64,000 nt of DNA, taken from the NCBI GenBank assembly GCA_023362775.1, contig JALMGJ010000004.1, positions 77,149,798 through 77,213,797 of the forward strand. The letters are read 5' to 3'. Below the pieces are notes generated by a model that worked only from the letters and a program-made list of their open reading frames with translations, was not told the DNA's origin and searched no databases. Shown one piece after another: positions 52,828-62,899 of this stretch (position 1 is the stretch's first letter; every line of letters begins with the position of its first letter). Source of the stretch: Charina bottae (taxonomy: Eukaryota > Chordata > Lepidosauria > Squamata > Charinaidae). The position numbers were made by a program, and so were the translations under genes.

Positions 52828-52905
52828 CATTATTTATTTATTTAATTAATTTCTATAGCCGCCCATCTCAACAAGTGACTCTGGGTGGCTTACAATAATA
52901 AAAAT
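52828..52905 (-). mobile_element. Retroposon 3' end, reverse orientation
   Basis: TTATTTATTTATTTAATTAA followed by CCGCCCATCTCAAC and GACTCTGGGTGGCTTAC. Confidence 0.7.
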
Positions 52906-52909
52906 TAGT

Positions 52910-54505
52910 TCTTTGGAAGGTTTTATATGTTGATATATAAACTATCATTGAACATTGTATGTTAACAGACATTGCTTGAAGTTAGATGAGTAGACTGAAC
53001 ATGCAATGCCAGGTCCTCTGCTCTAGTCTACTTTTTCCAGATGTTATTAGACAGTGGTTCCCATGACTCTTCACCATTGTCTACACTAGCTATGATTTAT
53101 AGGAGTAAGAACTCAACACTTGAAGGCCATATACTGCCCATCCTTGATTTATACATTTTAGGCTGCCAGCTTTCAAAGTTCTTGAAGCCTTTTTCTTGTT
53201 TAGGGAAAGCAGAATTAATTGACATCAGTTATTGACATACCAGGCATAACCATACTGGATTAATGAGTTACATACAGAACAAGAAAGTTGAAGGCTACAG
53301 AAAAGCTGAAAAACTTCAGGAAAAAAATATGTCCAGTTCTGTGTTTAAGAAAGTCTGTTTCTGAGAACAGTTTCAAAATTTATCATTGAAGAATTCAGGC
53401 ACTGGAAATCACACCAATCTAATGACACTAATTTCATCAAGTGCTTTAGTGGCTTTTTTTCAGTAGCAATTTAAAATGCTGGTAATAATCTTTAAAGCAC
53501 TGATTGGTTTGGCATGAGGATAAATATGTAGAGTTAATGATACTTCCATGAATTTGGACAGGCCCTAAGATTAACCTCAAAGGCTCTGTTCTCGGGCTTG
53601 TCAATAAAATAAAAATAATTAGCTTCACTAGAATCAGTGATGACACCAGGAATTTCTCTCCCTGGTTGAATCCTTATATTTCAGCCTTAAAGTAGATGCT
53701 AAGCACTCTGTTATTCTTGCAAGGACTTTAATATGTTAACTGATGCTGATATCATTTTAGTCTTGAAAGTAGCTTTACTTTTAATATTATTATTGTAAAT
53801 TGTTTTTGAGGACTTATAAATTAGAATTGCAAAATGTAAATTAGAAATGTATTTGTAAATAGATGAACAGTAAATCATATAGCTCTAATTCAATACTGGT
53901 CAGCCATTTTGAAAAAAAAGAAACTTGTGAATGATAGAATTTTTTTCATAACAGCAGCTACATACTTTTGAAATTCTAGCTTTTTTCATCCTCAACATAC
54001 ACAAAAGGTAGGAAAGATTCTGGTTTTTAGTAACAGAATGACTGTAATTTGCTCTCATGTGTCGAATTTTCCACACACAATGAAATGCCAGAGAACGTAT
54101 TTGATACAGTTATTACTCAAATAGAAGAGAACATACTGTATGTAGTTCCAGGCTGAAAGTTATCTCTATGAGGTAAGGTATTGCAGCTTTGAAAATGGAA
54201 AATATTTTTTATTTAGAAAACCCAAATGCCAGATCAGAAATAAATAGGTTATGGAAAAGTAGTTAGGAAGAGGATGAGTTCAAATTACTTTACTTCGATC
54301 TTCCTGAATTCAGCCTTGTAAGGACTACTGTGGGGAAAAAGCAGCAGAGGTACTTATATATACGTTGGAATACAATATATTCCTAGAGTTCTTCAAGAAC
54401 GTGATGGTGTTCCATGAGAGACTAAAGACAAAACAAACTTCACTTCAATGCTGCCAATATTTATCACTAGAGCTTTGCCTCTTGATCAAAATTCCACTTT
54501 TTTAA
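52910..54505. other. No recognised feature
   Basis: AT-rich sequence without a recognisable gene or repeat family. Confidence 0.5.
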
Positions 54506-54509
54506 AAAA

Positions 54510-54720
54510 AAAAAATCTAAGAGGTTGTGTGACAGTAAGTTCTAGTGCCACATTAGTCACAAAGTCAGCTGGTCCAGTCACTCTCTCTTAGCCATAGGAA
54601 GAAGGCAATAGCAAACCACTTCTGAAGAAAAATTGCCAAGAAAAATGCAAGGATTTGTCCAGGCAGTCATCAGGAGTCAATGTTTACTGAAAAGCATGTA
54701 CACACAGATACACACACAGT
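54510..54720 (+). mobile_element. CORE-SINE variant with a different tail
   Basis: A core-like AGCTGGTCCAGTCACTCTCT is followed by GAAGAAGGCAATAGCAAACC, TTGCCAAGAAAAATGC and CAGGCAGTCATCAGGAGTCA. The second half resembles the tail of the 5S-derived SINE at 6466, so the element combines a CORE-type body with an RTE-type tail. Confidence 0.6.
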
Positions 54721-54729
54721 AGTGAAGAA

Positions 54730-56160
54730 CAAGGAAAATAAAAAGGTAAGCTGAACTTTAGTGAAAGTTTGGGGCAGGGAGCCAAAACAAGAATGACATC
54801 AAATGATGAGCATGACCTTTTATGTGCCTGCAATGTGTGCAACATATATTAAAAAGGGGCAGGGCTTTAATAGGCCATTCATACTCACCATTTTGATATC
54901 AATGACTCCCTCTGAGAACAACCCTGATTTGGGGTGAATTGCTTTAGACCTGCAAGACCTTCCATATTTTCCCCTAAACTAGGTTGCTTAAAAAGAAAAC
55001 TGGAATGGATTTTGGTGCAAGGTTATTGAATTTTGCTACAAATTACCAATTATTTGGGCTTAACATGAATCCAGAGGCACACAGTTCCATAATCCTTATC
55101 ATAGTTCCCATACACATGGGACCATATGGTGGAACTCGGGCTTACAATTTATAAACATTTCAGAGGACTAAATCTGCCTGTTGCTAAGTTACTGATTCCC
55201 TAGATTTTAATTGGGATTAAATAGTTTTAAAAAAAGCCTTTTCCTGCAAAATATTATTTGATATTAAGAGCAAAATGATCGACATAATATCATTATATGT
55301 ACCTCCACATCCTTTGAATCTATCACATTTGATTTTTACTCTTTGTTGTGGTTCTTGTGCTGTAGTTCCCTTTTGTAAGAGAAAAAGGGAAAAAGGGTTA
55401 GAAACAGTAATAATCAGTGTGTGTAGTGAATCAATCTCACTAAGCCATTTTATGAAGTGCAGTATTATGTAACTTTGCAGTATCATTAGATTCAGCTTGA
55501 AGTGTAAAACCTAATGATCATTAATTAAAAAACTTTAATGAGGTCCCACTGGGCACTGGTGGAGGAAGCTGTGCTTCAGTTAAAAAAGCAAAGGATTAGA
55601 GGATTATTCAAAGAAAAGCATGAACCAAAACAATAGCTAAGAAAATCTTCATCTTAAAAATGTGTTCTAACAAAAATAGAAAAGCTAGAAATTCAATATG
55701 GGGATCTATACTCTCTTGTTGAAATCAAATTTTATAAAAGTGTTTATGTATATAACCTTATCTTCATGCACCAGTGTGCTCCTAAATATAATATGATTTC
55801 AGCCAACTGATGCCCCAATAGTGAAGGGATAGGAAACCTGCAAGTCACACCTAGGCCTGAATCCCTTTTTGCTCTGTTTCTTGATGCCCCACAGGATCAT
55901 ATTAGTAAAGGCATTTCTGTAGTTGCTTTGCCAAGAGTAGAGACAACCAACCAATTCCAAAGCACAGGAACTGACTTCATCATCATCAACTGACTCAGCT
56001 CCAGGATGCAAATGTAATCTCCATCTGTGTTTTCCTGTTTAAGTTTAAAGTAATGTTCTCCAGCTTAAACCTTGCTGTCCAGTTTGCCTGCCGATCTTTG
56101 ACTGGCTACTGTGCAGATGGAGGAATGCCCCCTCACCTCACAGTACTCTAATTTCTGGCA
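54730..56160. other. No recognised feature
   Basis: AT-rich sequence without a recognisable gene or repeat family. Confidence 0.5.
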
Positions 56161-56164
56161 GTAC

Positions 56165-56377
56165 TCTAATCTCTGTAGTCCTTGGTGCTCTTTGAGCTTG
56201 ATAGTTTGTTTGCTGGAATTTCATCCAACTAGATAACATCATCAGTGCCTGATGATGTTACCTAGTTGGATAATAAAACATCTGCAAGCAAACAACCAAG
56301 CTGAAAGAGCACCAAAGACTCCACAGTTCAACCCTGAACTAGATATATTCTCTTCTATTGGAACTCTAATCTCTGTT
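56165..56377. mobile_element. PLE family 2 terminal segments, head-to-head inverted pair (copy B)
   Basis: The minus-strand-sense arm at about 56165-56248 and the plus-strand-sense arm at about 56249-56377 meet at CATCATCAGTGCCTGATGATG. Both arms carry recognisable hammerhead remains. The plus arm has CUGAUGA and stem II but AAAACAUC in place of GAAACGUC. The minus arm keeps CUGAUGA and GAAA but has lost part of stem II. The arrangement matches 4363-4600 and sits at the 3' side of a PLE endonuclease. Confidence 0.8.
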
Positions 56378-56457
56378 CCAAGTACTATCATTAATGTTAT
56401 TAATGATTATTAATTCCAGGGTTATAACCCTGGAATAACATTAATGATAGTACTTGG
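56378..56457. repeat. 80-bp palindrome at a PLE junction
   Basis: CCAAGTACTATCATTAATG and its reverse complement CATTAATGATAGTACTTGG form the outer arms (24 bp perfect). A second perfect palindrome, centred on CCAGGGTTATAACCCTGG, sits next to the right arm. It lies exactly between the inverted PLE terminus and PLE coding sequence. Confidence 0.92.
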
Positions 56458-56913
56458 TATTGTGTACTGTTTGATTGTTCCTCTGGTGTTCGTCTGGTGT
56501 TACTCTTTGCATATCTGGGTGTTGATTGCTGGCGAGGAGGTGTTCTGGTCTTTTGGTTTTTGTATTGACTCTTATGAATGGTATGTAAATGTTGTTTACC
56601 TCTATGTGCCTTTTGATGGCTGACTTGTCTGAATGCCAAGCTTCTAGGAATTCCCTAGCATTTTTGTATTTGGCTTGGCCTAGGATGCTCAGTTTCCCAG
56701 TTGAAAGTATGCTGGCGTCTGTTCATGTGTTGTGAGATTGAGGAGTTTTCATTGTGTCTTCTGACTGCTAGTTGGTGTTCATGGATGCACTCTGCTAGTC
56801 TTCTGCCTGTCTGTCCTACATAGTGGCTCTTACAGTCCTTACACTGTATGTTTTGCTGTGAACCGCCCAGAGTCCCTCCTTGGGGGGAGACAGGTGGTGA
56901 TAGAAACTTAATA

Positions 56914-56956
<43 letters not shown>

Positions 56957-57060
56957 GTAGATGATTCCTGTTTTTACTTCTTGAGCTAATGGGTCTTTTG
57001 CTTAAGATGTTCTGGAGGGCTTTGGTTGGTTTGTGTGCTACGGCTTGTGTGCTACGGTGC
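56458..57060 (-). pseudogene. PLE family 2, copy B: GIY-YIG endonuclease region
   Basis: The minus strand encodes, across frames, CKDCKSHYVGQTGRRLAE, HEHQLAVRRHNE and QHTFNWE. These are the Cys pair, the YVGQTGR block (the YIG half of GIY-YIG, with its conserved Arg) and the HEH region typical of the PLE endonuclease. SLAFRQVSHQKAHRGKQ and QHPDMQRVTPDEHQRNNQ follow. The part at 56958-57060 is the upstream linker, separated by an inserted retroposon tail at 56861-56957. Several frame breaks are present. Confidence 0.8.
56861..56957 (+). mobile_element. Retroposon 3' end with (AAAT)n, inserted in the PLE
   Basis: GAACCGCCCAGAGTCCCTCC then an AAAT array at 56916-56957. PLE sequence is continuous on either side. 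Confidence 0.75.
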
Positions 57061-57109
57061 AGAATATGGCTGGTTTAAAAACCTAACAGAAATGTTATTT
57101 TTATTGTAA

Positions 57110-57258
57110 TTCTTCTTTTTCTGAGCTGCCTCCTTTTCCATTAGGCTTCCGCTATTGTTGAGTAGACTCTGGGAGACAGTGGAGGACAGGAAGGCCTGGC
57201 GTGCTATGGTCCATGACATCACGAAGAGTCGGACACAACTAAACAACTGAACAGCAAC
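57110..57258 (+). mobile_element. BovB (RTE) LINE 3' end
   Basis: GAGGACAGGAAGGCCTGGCG, TGCTATGGTCCATGACATC, ACGAAGAGTCGGACACAAC and TAAACAACTGAACAGCAAC: the diagnostic BovB 3' terminus on the plus strand. Confidence 0.88.
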
Positions 57259-57264
57259 AAAATT

Positions 57265-57730
57265 GTTGCTATTATAATATCCAACAGTGTACCACTTTAT
57301 TGTTTTTCTAGTCACTGCAAGTACAAGAGTTTGGGCTGTTTGGGTGCTAGGATGAAACCCTTCTACCAGAAGTGAATGTAAGAACAATGAAATGATGGAT
57401 GTATTGGGGGGGGGAAGCCCAGCAAGGGGAAAAAAATAAAAAGGAAGTGGTACAGAAAAAAACATTTTAAAAAAATGACAAATATTTCTGCCCGGATTCA
57501 AATAACAAACACTCTATATATCAGGTACACATTATAATAACTATTCTCTTAAGAACCTCCTGTAATAGAAGCTAAAATAGATTTTATTGAGCCAACGCTG
57601 GGGAACATGCAAGAAAGGATTTTTTAACTCTGTAGCTAGTTGTTGCTCCTGCACACATGTGCATTTTGATTATTTAATTTTGTATACATAAATTTGTAAA
57701 ACTTTGCACAGAAATACCCCACACACATAA
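57265..57730. other. No recognised feature
   Basis: AT-rich sequence without a recognisable gene or repeat family. Confidence 0.45.
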
Positions 57731-57735
57731 ACATG

Positions 57736-57736
<1 letters not shown>

Positions 57737-57798
<62 letters not shown>

Positions 57799-57893
57799 TA
57801 CATACATACATACATACATACACATACACACATACATACATGCATACACACACACATACATTCATACATACATACATACATACATACATACAT
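57737..57893. repeat. (TA)n-(CA)n-(CATA)n compound microsatellite
   Basis: About 25 TA units, then CA and CATA units up to the adjoining SINE. Confidence 0.97.
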
Positions 57894-58122
57894 GAGCCAG
57901 TTTGGTCTAGTGGTTAAGGTGCTGAGCTAGAAAACAGGAGTCTGTGAGTTACAGTCCCACCTTAGGTATGAAAGCTGGCTGGGTGACCTTGGGCCAGTCA
58001 CTCTCTCTCAGCCCAACTCACCTCACAGGGTTGTTGTTGTGGGGAAAATAGGAGGAGGAAGGAGTATTAGGTATGTTTGCCAACTTGAGTTATTTATAAA
58101 AATAATAAAGGCGGGATAGAAA

Positions 58123-58165
<43 letters not shown>

Positions 58166-58167
58166 AT
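57894..58167 (+). mobile_element. MIR-like CORE-SINE with (AAAT)n tail
   Basis: GAGCCAGTTTGGTCTAGTGG, GTGACCTTGGGCCAGTCACT, CCTCACAGGGTTGTTGTTGT, GGAAGGAGTATTAGGTATG, then GGCGGGATAGAAAT into AAAT units to 58167. Confidence 0.93.
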
Positions 58168-58234
58168 ACACACACACAAACACACACACCTTTCTTACAT
58201 AGAAGCATATACTGTAAGACATACCTGCTCAAAG

Positions 58235-58278
58235 GAAAGTTATTTGATTTGATTTATTTGATTTGGAGGCCGCTCAAC

Positions 58279-58373
<95 letters not shown>
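58235..58373 (-). repeat. Retroposon tail fragment and (TTTC)n, about 95 bp
   Basis: TTTGATTTGGAGGCCGCTCA is followed by an uninterrupted TTTC array (58279-58373). TTTGATTTGGAGGC recurs right after the array, so the array is bracketed by a direct repeat. Confidence 0.85.
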
Positions 58374-58475
58374 CAATACATTTGATTTGGAGGCAATTCC
58401 ATGACTGTAGGTGATTCACACTTTAAAAACATATAAACAATAAATATCTGAAGTGTCTGGACAAAAATATGTAAG

Positions 58476-58533
58476 ATGGATGGATGGATGGATGGATGGA
58501 TAGATGATGGATGGATGGACGGATGGATGGATG
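58476..58533 (+). repeat. (GGAT)n
   Basis: About 14 units with a GATAGATG interruption. Confidence 0.95.
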
Positions 58534-58700
58534 ATAAATAGAAACACTGACAGGATTCCACAGCCACCTTACCCCAAGGCATTTTCAACAAAAAATACAT
58601 GAAAAATAAAATGAAAATGAATGTAGTAAGCCCAAAAAGATCTTTTTTTAAAGGATCTGCCCCACAAGTTATGTATTTTATTACTGTTTTGCCCACTAAG

Positions 58701-59073
58701 TGTAATGACCCTGACTTCAATGCCCCAATAAACACTTCTCCATGCACTTCATTGAAATGCAGAATAAGCTTTATTAAGGATACATGTAAATCAAAGCACT
58801 CCCAAAGATCCGAATGACGGTTTCCCGCCAAACTCTCCAACTTAGCTCTCCCCCCTGCACGCCAATTTCTCTGTGCCCGTGATGTCAATGTCCATTACTT
58901 TCACACTCCATACTCGGCCCCCTCCAGCTCTTGCAGGTGGACGACCTTGACGATGCATTCCACAGTCTCTGATGTTAGACACAGGTCTGCGCCTGGCACG
59001 TCTTCCCCCTCCCCACATCACACATTCTATTTCTACAAAGACAAATGGCAAGATTCACATTTGAACCCTGACA
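58701..59073 (-). mobile_element. Solo LTR (family A), 373 bp, with 5-bp target duplication
   Basis: The minus strand starts TGTCAGGGTTCAAATG and ends CAGGGTCATTACA. CTAAG flanks it at 58696-58700 and 59074-59078. AATAAAGC on the minus strand (58770-58775) precedes the end by 70 bases. It is CpG-rich inside. It is related to the LTR at 47695. Gypsy-type or retrovirus-like origin is undecided. Confidence 0.9.
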
Positions 59074-59389
59074 CTAAGGTCCTTGGATGCATGTTAAGTG
59101 CATACCTAGACCACTTAAAAATGCCTATCCTGATTTATTGTATGTATTTCCAAGATTTTCTATGAATGTCTAACATTTTTCAGAATCCTGCTGAATCTTG
59201 TTTTATGTAGGTGGATTGATGAAATGACAGTAAATATATAAACAATAGAAAACTATGTAATATTTCCTATTTTATTACCATATAAACCATAGCAACTATG
59301 CAGACAGATCTGAGCAACAAGCCATAATGTATGCATTTGTGGGGTTCCCTAAAAGCCTCATTGGCCATAATTGCATGCAAACTGTTTTA

Positions 59390-59994
59390 CAGGTAGTCCT
59401 TGCATTATGACAGCAATTGGGACCAAGATTGCTGTTGCTAAGCAATACAGACATAAAGTGTGATGTCACGTGACCGCATCGCTTAGCTATGACAATCTCA
59501 GTAGTCATGGTTACCATCATAAGCCCAAGAAGTGCAGGTTGTGAAGTGGGAAGTTGTGGGAGTTCCAGGTAAGGAGCATGGGAGTGCCGCAGGGGGGTAG
59601 GGGAGGCCAGAGGAGGCAAGCACAGGAAGGCTGTGGGGTGGAGAGTGTGGCACTGCATGACTGCAGGAAGGCCATGGGGTGGAGGTCATGGTGCAGCGTG
59701 AGTGCAGGAATGTTGAGGGGACTTACCAGAGGGACGTGTGACCTTCCCTGCCACCTTCCCCATTGACTTTGCTTGTGGGAAGCTAGCAGGGAAGGGCACA
59801 AATGGCAATCACATGACCAGGGTTCCCTGTGACATAGTCGCGAACTGGGCACCAGGTTCCCAGATCACAATAACTGATCGCAGGGGTGATACGATGGCTG
59901 GAACATTCAAGGATCGGTGGTATGCCCATTTTTTCAGCACTGCTGTAACTTTGAACAATCACTGACTGAATGGACATAAGCCAAGGACTACCTG
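59390..59994. mobile_element. Inverted-repeat DNA transposon, non-autonomous, 605 bp
   Basis: It begins CAGGTAGTCCTTGCATTATG; the reverse of its end is CAGGTAGTCCTTGGCTTATG, so 17 of 20 bases match. Subterminal GTCACGTGACC and TCACATGACC are also inverted. The GC-rich interior (GGGGGGTAGGGGAGGCC) encodes no transposase. I see no clear target duplication. Confidence 0.85.
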
Positions 59995-59999
59995 CACCT

Positions 60000-61200
60000 G
60001 AAATATTTCTACTTCTTTGCATTATAAATATATGCCTGTAGGTTTTCAGTACAGTATTTGGGGGTTAGTCACACACCCTCACTAAAATAATGTTGGGGTT
60101 TGTATATACCCAGGAATTTACAGATAGATAAATTATACTGGAGAGGCTTGATGTATCTAGGTGAGACAAATAAATAATAGTATGTGGCATTCCCTCACTC
60201 AAATAAGTAATATAAGAACATCAGGATCATTAAGATAACTTTTCCTCCAAACAGTTAGAGGAGAAACTTGCTGTAGCCATTAGGGTAAAATACTGTTTTT
60301 TGAAAATGTGTGAGTTCATCTCATGTGCTTTGAAGAATATCATACATTTTAAATTGTGCCATATTGCCTATTTATAAACGTATCAACCTAAAAGATAGAT
60401 TAATGTTATCAAAACACTATTTGGTTTAAAGGGAGAAAAATTCCACCCTTCATTTTTGAATATTTTCTACTGTCAGATATTTTCTGCTTATTTTTAGTGT
60501 TAAGCTGTCACCTAAAAAGGTAGTAATTATAGTTTCAATACTGTTTGTTTTCCCTGTTTAAGGTTACACATTAACTCCTTCCATATGGTTAGAATCTAAA
60601 TAGAATCTGACTTGAAGTCTGGCACTGGCTTATTTCTAGACATCACTAAAGTGAACAAAATACTGCAGCCTAGAAAGAGCCTCAATAGAGGCTGGAATGG
60701 GAGTGGAAAACAGGATATCTGCTGCCAAGCAATGCTTTGGGATCAAAAGTGAGGGTATGAAGGATATGGATAGAGGTGGCTAGGAAAGAGATTAAGCTTT
60801 AAAAATTATTGATATTGAAATAATACACTCATCTAAAAGATAAGCAGTAAAATCAGATTATGGCAAACATCAAGTATAATGCAACACCACAAAGGTTAGT
60901 AAAATGGACAGAAAGTTGATTTGGGGCATAAGATATCCAAATTCGGTGGAAATTTTTCTGAGGAGGTCCCTGGTGGATGTAGCAACTAGTAATTCTTAAA
61001 GGAAGTGGGAGAGGCTACCACATCTCATAACCCCTGCCTAGTCTTCAGAATTGCTATATTTCATTGATTTACAGACATAAATTTATAATTTATTCTTAAA
61101 ATCAGAGATGTGTGAGTCACAACTTTTTTGCTACTGTCTTGAAACAGGGAATTTACAGTTGTCCAGAATTGCCCATAGAATATCTTAACGTCAATAAAAT
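60000..61200. other. No recognised feature
   Basis: AT-rich sequence without a recognisable gene or repeat family. Confidence 0.5.
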
Positions 61201-61205
61201 CTGTT

Positions 61206-61315
61206 ACTAACTCAGCTGAATCTATACTTTACTATACTTTTCTCTATTCTTTTCTCTATACTTTTCTCTATGCTATACTGTTCTTTTCTCTATACTTTTC
61301 TCTATCCTATACTTT
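61206..61315 (+). repeat. 12-13-bp minisatellite, TATACTTTTCTC-type
   Basis: Eight or so imperfect units (CTATACTTTTCTC, CTATTCTTTTCTC and similar) in tandem. Confidence 0.88.
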
Positions 61316-61319
61316 TTGC

Positions 61320-62530
61320 TTTACCTCAGTTCTGCTTATTTTTTGTTTCTCAATTTCAATGCCCATCTTGCACTAATTGGTTTAATATTTGGCCATTCCT
61401 GCACCTGCTCACTCTTTCTTTAATGCAATCATGCATTTTTCATACAATTATGTATTTCTTGTATGGCTTCCAAAAGTTGAAAAATAAAAGTATGCTATTA
61501 GCAACTTTACTGATTTAAATAAAAAAATATCCCAGGAAATTCACTGGAAATGGACTGGGGCAAGCAGAACAAACAAACAAAATCATTATTGACATGGTTC
61601 AGAATTGTTCATCAAAATAAGTTCAATTATGCTATATCCATTAGAAACAGCATACAGGATCCCACAAATTACTAGCTCTATAATAATTTTAACAATATAT
61701 TGACATGTACATCTAATATTGATATATATTAAATTTGATTAGTCATTAGATTGCTACAATTCTACTATATTTATTACGTGGTTTATCTGATTAATTTTAT
61801 TCCCATTTCATTAAATAATTTCATTTGATTCATAGTACTTTTCCATCTATTGACTGGAAAAAATGTTGTTAATATTAATAACAACAGCAACAACAACAAC
61901 AACAACCAAAACCTGTTATTTGATCAAAATAATAACACCTTTTGCTCAATTTCAGAATAAATAACCCAAGAGGCCGCTATTCAAATATTTATTAGTTATA
62001 CTGAAAATGTTCATTGCCCTATGCAGTAAGATTAATTTTAGTAGACTTCCTCAAAGTGGTAAAGTAAATCTTATGCAGAAATATTTGCAAGATAAAGGGC
62101 TTGATCTAAAAGAAGGTAAATGTGAATTCATCAAACCTTCTTCTTACTAGACTTAGCTATAAAAGTGGCCATTACTCTACTTGTTTCACTGAACCAATAA
62201 ACTGTGAAGCCATTGCTTGGAATAAGCAGAAAATAGGAAAAGTAATAAGAAAAACTATCTGTCTTTTAAAAGTACCTATATTTTACTATACAATCACAGT
62301 GGTGAAAAATGGTTTGTTTTGTCTTTTGCATAATGTACTGTACTAGCTTATAATGGGAACTTATTACTGGTTCTAATCAATCATGGTCAATTATCATTAA
62401 AATGTCATCAGAGTAAACAATAAAAGCCATATGGTTCAGACGTTACCAGGTCAAAAATCCTATCCCTAACTCTTATATGTTATCCTAATCCTATCAGGAA
62501 CAACTACTTGCCACACCTAAAGTTTATGAT
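61320..62530. other. No recognised feature
   Basis: AT-rich sequence; a short CAACAACAACAACAAC run lies near 61890. Confidence 0.5.
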
Positions 62531-62536
62531 TGACAG

Positions 62537-62558
62537 ACTTGATCTTAGCCAAAAGGCT
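62537..62558 (-). pseudogene. U2 snRNA 5' fragment
   Basis: The minus strand reads GCCTTTTGGCTAAGATCAAG, identical to vertebrate U2 snRNA near its 5' end. The match stops on both sides, so this is at most a fragment carried by a retroposon or a short chance-extended match. An (AAAT)/(ATTA) run lies 15 bases to the right. Confidence 0.5.
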
Positions 62559-62685
62559 TCACTAGTTTGAAATAATAAATAAATAAATTAATTAATTAAT
62601 AAGTACGTACATACATACTCCTTTATGCAGAGATTTAACTACAGACCTGCAACTGAGCAGAGACACATCCTCACAATAACTAGAG

Positions 62686-62888
62686 CAGAGCTTTCCAAAC
62701 TTTTCATGTTGGTGACACACTTTTTAGACATGCATCATTTTGCGACACACTCTTACAGCAGGGCACAAGGCAGGCATTAGGACCTGTATGGAATCCTGGC
62801 AGGGCTCGGAGGCAGCAGCAGTTGTGACACACCCAGACACTGCAGCCGACACACTAACGTGTCCTGACACACAGTTTGGAAAGCTCTG
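62686..62888 (+). mobile_element. hAT-like MITE, 203 bp, with perfect 8-bp target duplication
   Basis: Ends are CAGAGCTTTCCAAACTTTT and AGTTTGGAAAGCTCTG, inverted and with CAG/CTG termini. AACTAGAG flanks both sides (62678-62685 and 62889-62896). The interior repeats GACACAC words on both strands. No coding capacity. Confidence 0.93.
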
Positions 62889-62899
62889 AACTAGAGACT

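Larger units (their letters stand above)
51156..52828 (-). pseudogene. PLE family 2, copy C, split by a solo LTR
   Basis: Minus-strand order: RT end and linker at about 52800-52450, with FIKMFLITQPTTTQ and KRITLPYVRNISETTNRLLQ, the ITLPYxxxxSE...LL block joining RT to the endonuclease in PLEs. Most of the GIY-YIG core is deleted. Then comes the C-terminal tail SLAFRQVSHQQAHTGKQ. After the LTR at 51437-52250 comes QHPDMQRVTPDEHQRNNQ, then the terminus with a hammerhead-like motif. A tandem duplication of about 28 bp at 52396-52450 sits next to the endonuclease deletion. Deletions and frame breaks make it inactive. Confidence 0.8.

Noticed and set aside
59498..59852. Minus-strand frames rich in Pro/Leu/Ser
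   Set aside because: They lie wholly within the inverted-repeat DNA transposon and arise from its GC-rich interior.
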